From a virus, in the IMG/VR virus record IMGVR_UViG_3300038716_000043, positions 1 to 21,148 of that record: 21,148 bases of DNA, one strand, 5' to 3'. Shown piece by piece: positions 20,247 through 21,148 of the stretch (positions are counted from its first letter, which is position 1; the number at the start of each line of letters is the position of its first letter). Both the position numbers and the translations under genes were made by a program. The notes below the pieces were generated by a model. The model was not told where the DNA came from and did not search any database. It saw nothing but the letters and a program-made list of their open reading frames with translations.

Positions 20247-20857
20247 TAAAATGGTAATTCGTCATCATCAATTTGTACTGGTTCATTTGGTTTACTTGCA
20301 GCAGGAATCGTAGATGGATTTTCACAAGCTTCCACCCAACCTTCTACTCGATTAAAATTATTTACAAATTCATCAGTAGTCCATTTCATTCCATTTTCAA
20401 TGTAAAGTCGTACACAGTTGTTGAAAATCATACCAAATCTTGCTCCATTTGTAAAGGTGCTATTGGTAGTATTAACTTGCTGTTTTAGTGCTTTATCTTT
20501 TTGAAGTTGTTGTTCAAATTCATTTACACTTTTCTTTACATTATCAAATTGAGGATTAGCAGATTCTTTGCTTACCTTTTCAACTTTCCAATAATTTCGA
20601 ATCTGACCTTCATTAGTAGTAAATTGTTCCCAACTTAATAAGAAGTCATCTCCAGTTGATATTAAGTCTAATTTCCTTTTAAGTGAATCAGTAGCATCTA
20701 ATGTTAATTGTTTACCATCTTCCAATACTTCATACTTAAAGGTATTGAACTTTTTGCCTTGCCATTCTTTTTCTTCGTAGACACCACTTGAATTTAAAGT
20801 CAATCTAAGTTGCCCACCTATGTTTGCCTTTAGGTCTTTTAAATTTACAAAAGCCAT
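20246..20857 (-). CDS. Single-stranded DNA-binding protein-like
   Basis: 203 residues starting with ATG at 20857 after TAGGAGAA. The N-terminal part up to about 95 reads as beta strands (IGGQLRLTLNSSG, FNTFKYEVLEDGK, DDFLLSWEQFTT) consistent with an OB-type fold. A helical middle (EFEQQLQKDKALKQQV) follows. The end QIDDDELPF matches the acidic C-terminal tip of bacterial and phage SSB proteins (DDDIPF type), which recruits partner proteins. It would coat single-stranded phage DNA and work with the exonuclease and resolvase-like proteins. The fold is inferred, the tip is seen. Confidence 0.75.
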   Translation of the reverse strand: MAFVNLKDLKANIGGQLRLTLNSSGVYEEKEWQGKKFNTFKYEVLEDGKQLTLDATDSLKRKLDLISTGDDFLLSWEQFTTNEGQIRNYWKVEKVSKESANPQFDNVKKSVNEFEQQLQKDKALKQQVNTTNSTFTNGARFGMIFNNCVRLYIENGMKWTTDEFVNNFNRVEGWVEACENPSTIPAASKPNEPVQIDDDELPF

Positions 20858-20866
20858 TATTTTCTC

Positions 20867-21091
20867 CTATTCAATGTGTTCGGCAGAAGTTGGATTGGGT
20901 AATTTCCTAATGTTCTCATCAGGTCTATTAGCCATTTCTTCTGCTAAACGATTTTTCTCATTTTCCACTTGTTGACGAATTTTTCGTAAATCGTGTCTAA
21001 GTGCATTTTCATTATCATTGTTGATTCTATTTCGTTCCATTACTTCAATCAACAATTCTAATTCTTCTAAGGTAAATTTTATGAGTACCAT
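20867..21091 (-). CDS. Small helical protein (74 residues), unknown
   Basis: Starts with ATG at 21091 and ends 9 nt before the SSB-like gene. It opens MVLIKFTLEELELLIEVMER and is almost entirely charged helix (NALRHDLRKIRQQVENEKN), with an N-terminal beta strand and a Pro-rich end. A coiled-coil or ribbon-helix-like small protein is possible, but no family is recognised. The position before SSB suggests an early gene. Confidence 0.65.
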   Translation of the reverse strand: MVLIKFTLEELELLIEVMERNRINNDNENALRHDLRKIRQQVENEKNRLAEEMANRPDENIRKLPNPTSAEHIE

Positions 21092-21148
21092 TCTCTAACT
21101 ACCTTTTTTAAAAATTCCCACATAACTATCATATAGATAGTATAAGCT
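21079..21148 (-). CDS. 3' end of a gene entering from the right edge
   Basis: A minus-strand frame is open from the window edge and stops with TAA at 21081-21079, overlapping the next gene by 13 nt. The visible end is AYTIYMIVMWEFLKKVV plus REWYS. ATG codons at 21132 and 21123 could also start very short peptides. The amount visible is too small to identify. Confidence 0.35.
   Translation of the reverse strand, partial: AYTIYMIVMWEFLKKVVREWYS
21125..21141. repeat. Inverted repeat ACTATC-N5-GATAGT
   Basis: A perfect 6-bp dyad with a 5-bp AT centre (ATATA). It lies about 35 nt upstream of the 74-residue gene's ATG and could be an operator or a promoter-associated dyad. It could also be coding sequence of the gene from the right edge. 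Confidence 0.35.

Overview
The window is part of a tailed double-stranded DNA phage genome (Caudoviricetes). Every gene I can support is on the minus strand, so transcription runs from the right edge towards the left. The DNA is AT-rich and very tightly packed: most genes touch or overlap through ATGA, TAATG or TTGA junctions. Several small basic proteins, the FmdB-type zinc ribbon and the S74 tail protein resemble gene sets of AT-rich marine phages, but that is inference. Nothing here fixes the host.

Right part (about 21.1 to 14.5 kb), DNA metabolism and early genes: an SSB-like protein with an acidic DDDELPF tail, two short hydrophobic peptides, two small PD-(D/E)XK nuclease-like proteins (one resembling Holliday-junction resolvases), several small unknowns, a RecB/Cas4-type PD-(D/E)XK exonuclease, a short C5-cytosine methyltransferase-like protein, a possible replication-type protein, two tandem paralogous amino-methyltransferases (N4C/N6A) and a sigma-region-4/RinA-ArpU-like helix-turn-helix protein. 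Next comes a self-contained unit: a near-perfect sigma-70 promoter, a 73-residue gene and a strong intrinsic terminator.

Middle (14.3 to 8.1 kb), packaging and head genes: DUF5681-like candidate small terminase, large terminase, a one-helix membrane protein, portal, MuF-type minor head protein, a small head/neck candidate, scaffold, major capsid protein and an FmdB-like zinc ribbon. The capsid gene is split. Eleven codons after a strong ribosome binding site are followed by a 247-nt insert full of stops, then the remaining 278 codons. The insert has the internal guide sequence expected of a group I intron: P1 with a U-G pair at the splice site, P10, and a terminal G. This is the most notable element of the window.

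Left part (8.1 to 0 kb): a 1186-residue tail fibre/appendage with repeated VGIGT-type segments and a C-terminal S74 self-cleaving chaperone, small structural or unknown proteins, a lysis cassette (three-helix holin-like protein and GH108 lysozyme), a calcineurin-like metallophosphoesterase, a connector-like protein, and a run of very short, mostly basic genes including one of 14 codons. No tape measure, major tail protein, polymerase or integrase is in the window. I found no tRNA, CRISPR array or insertion sequence.
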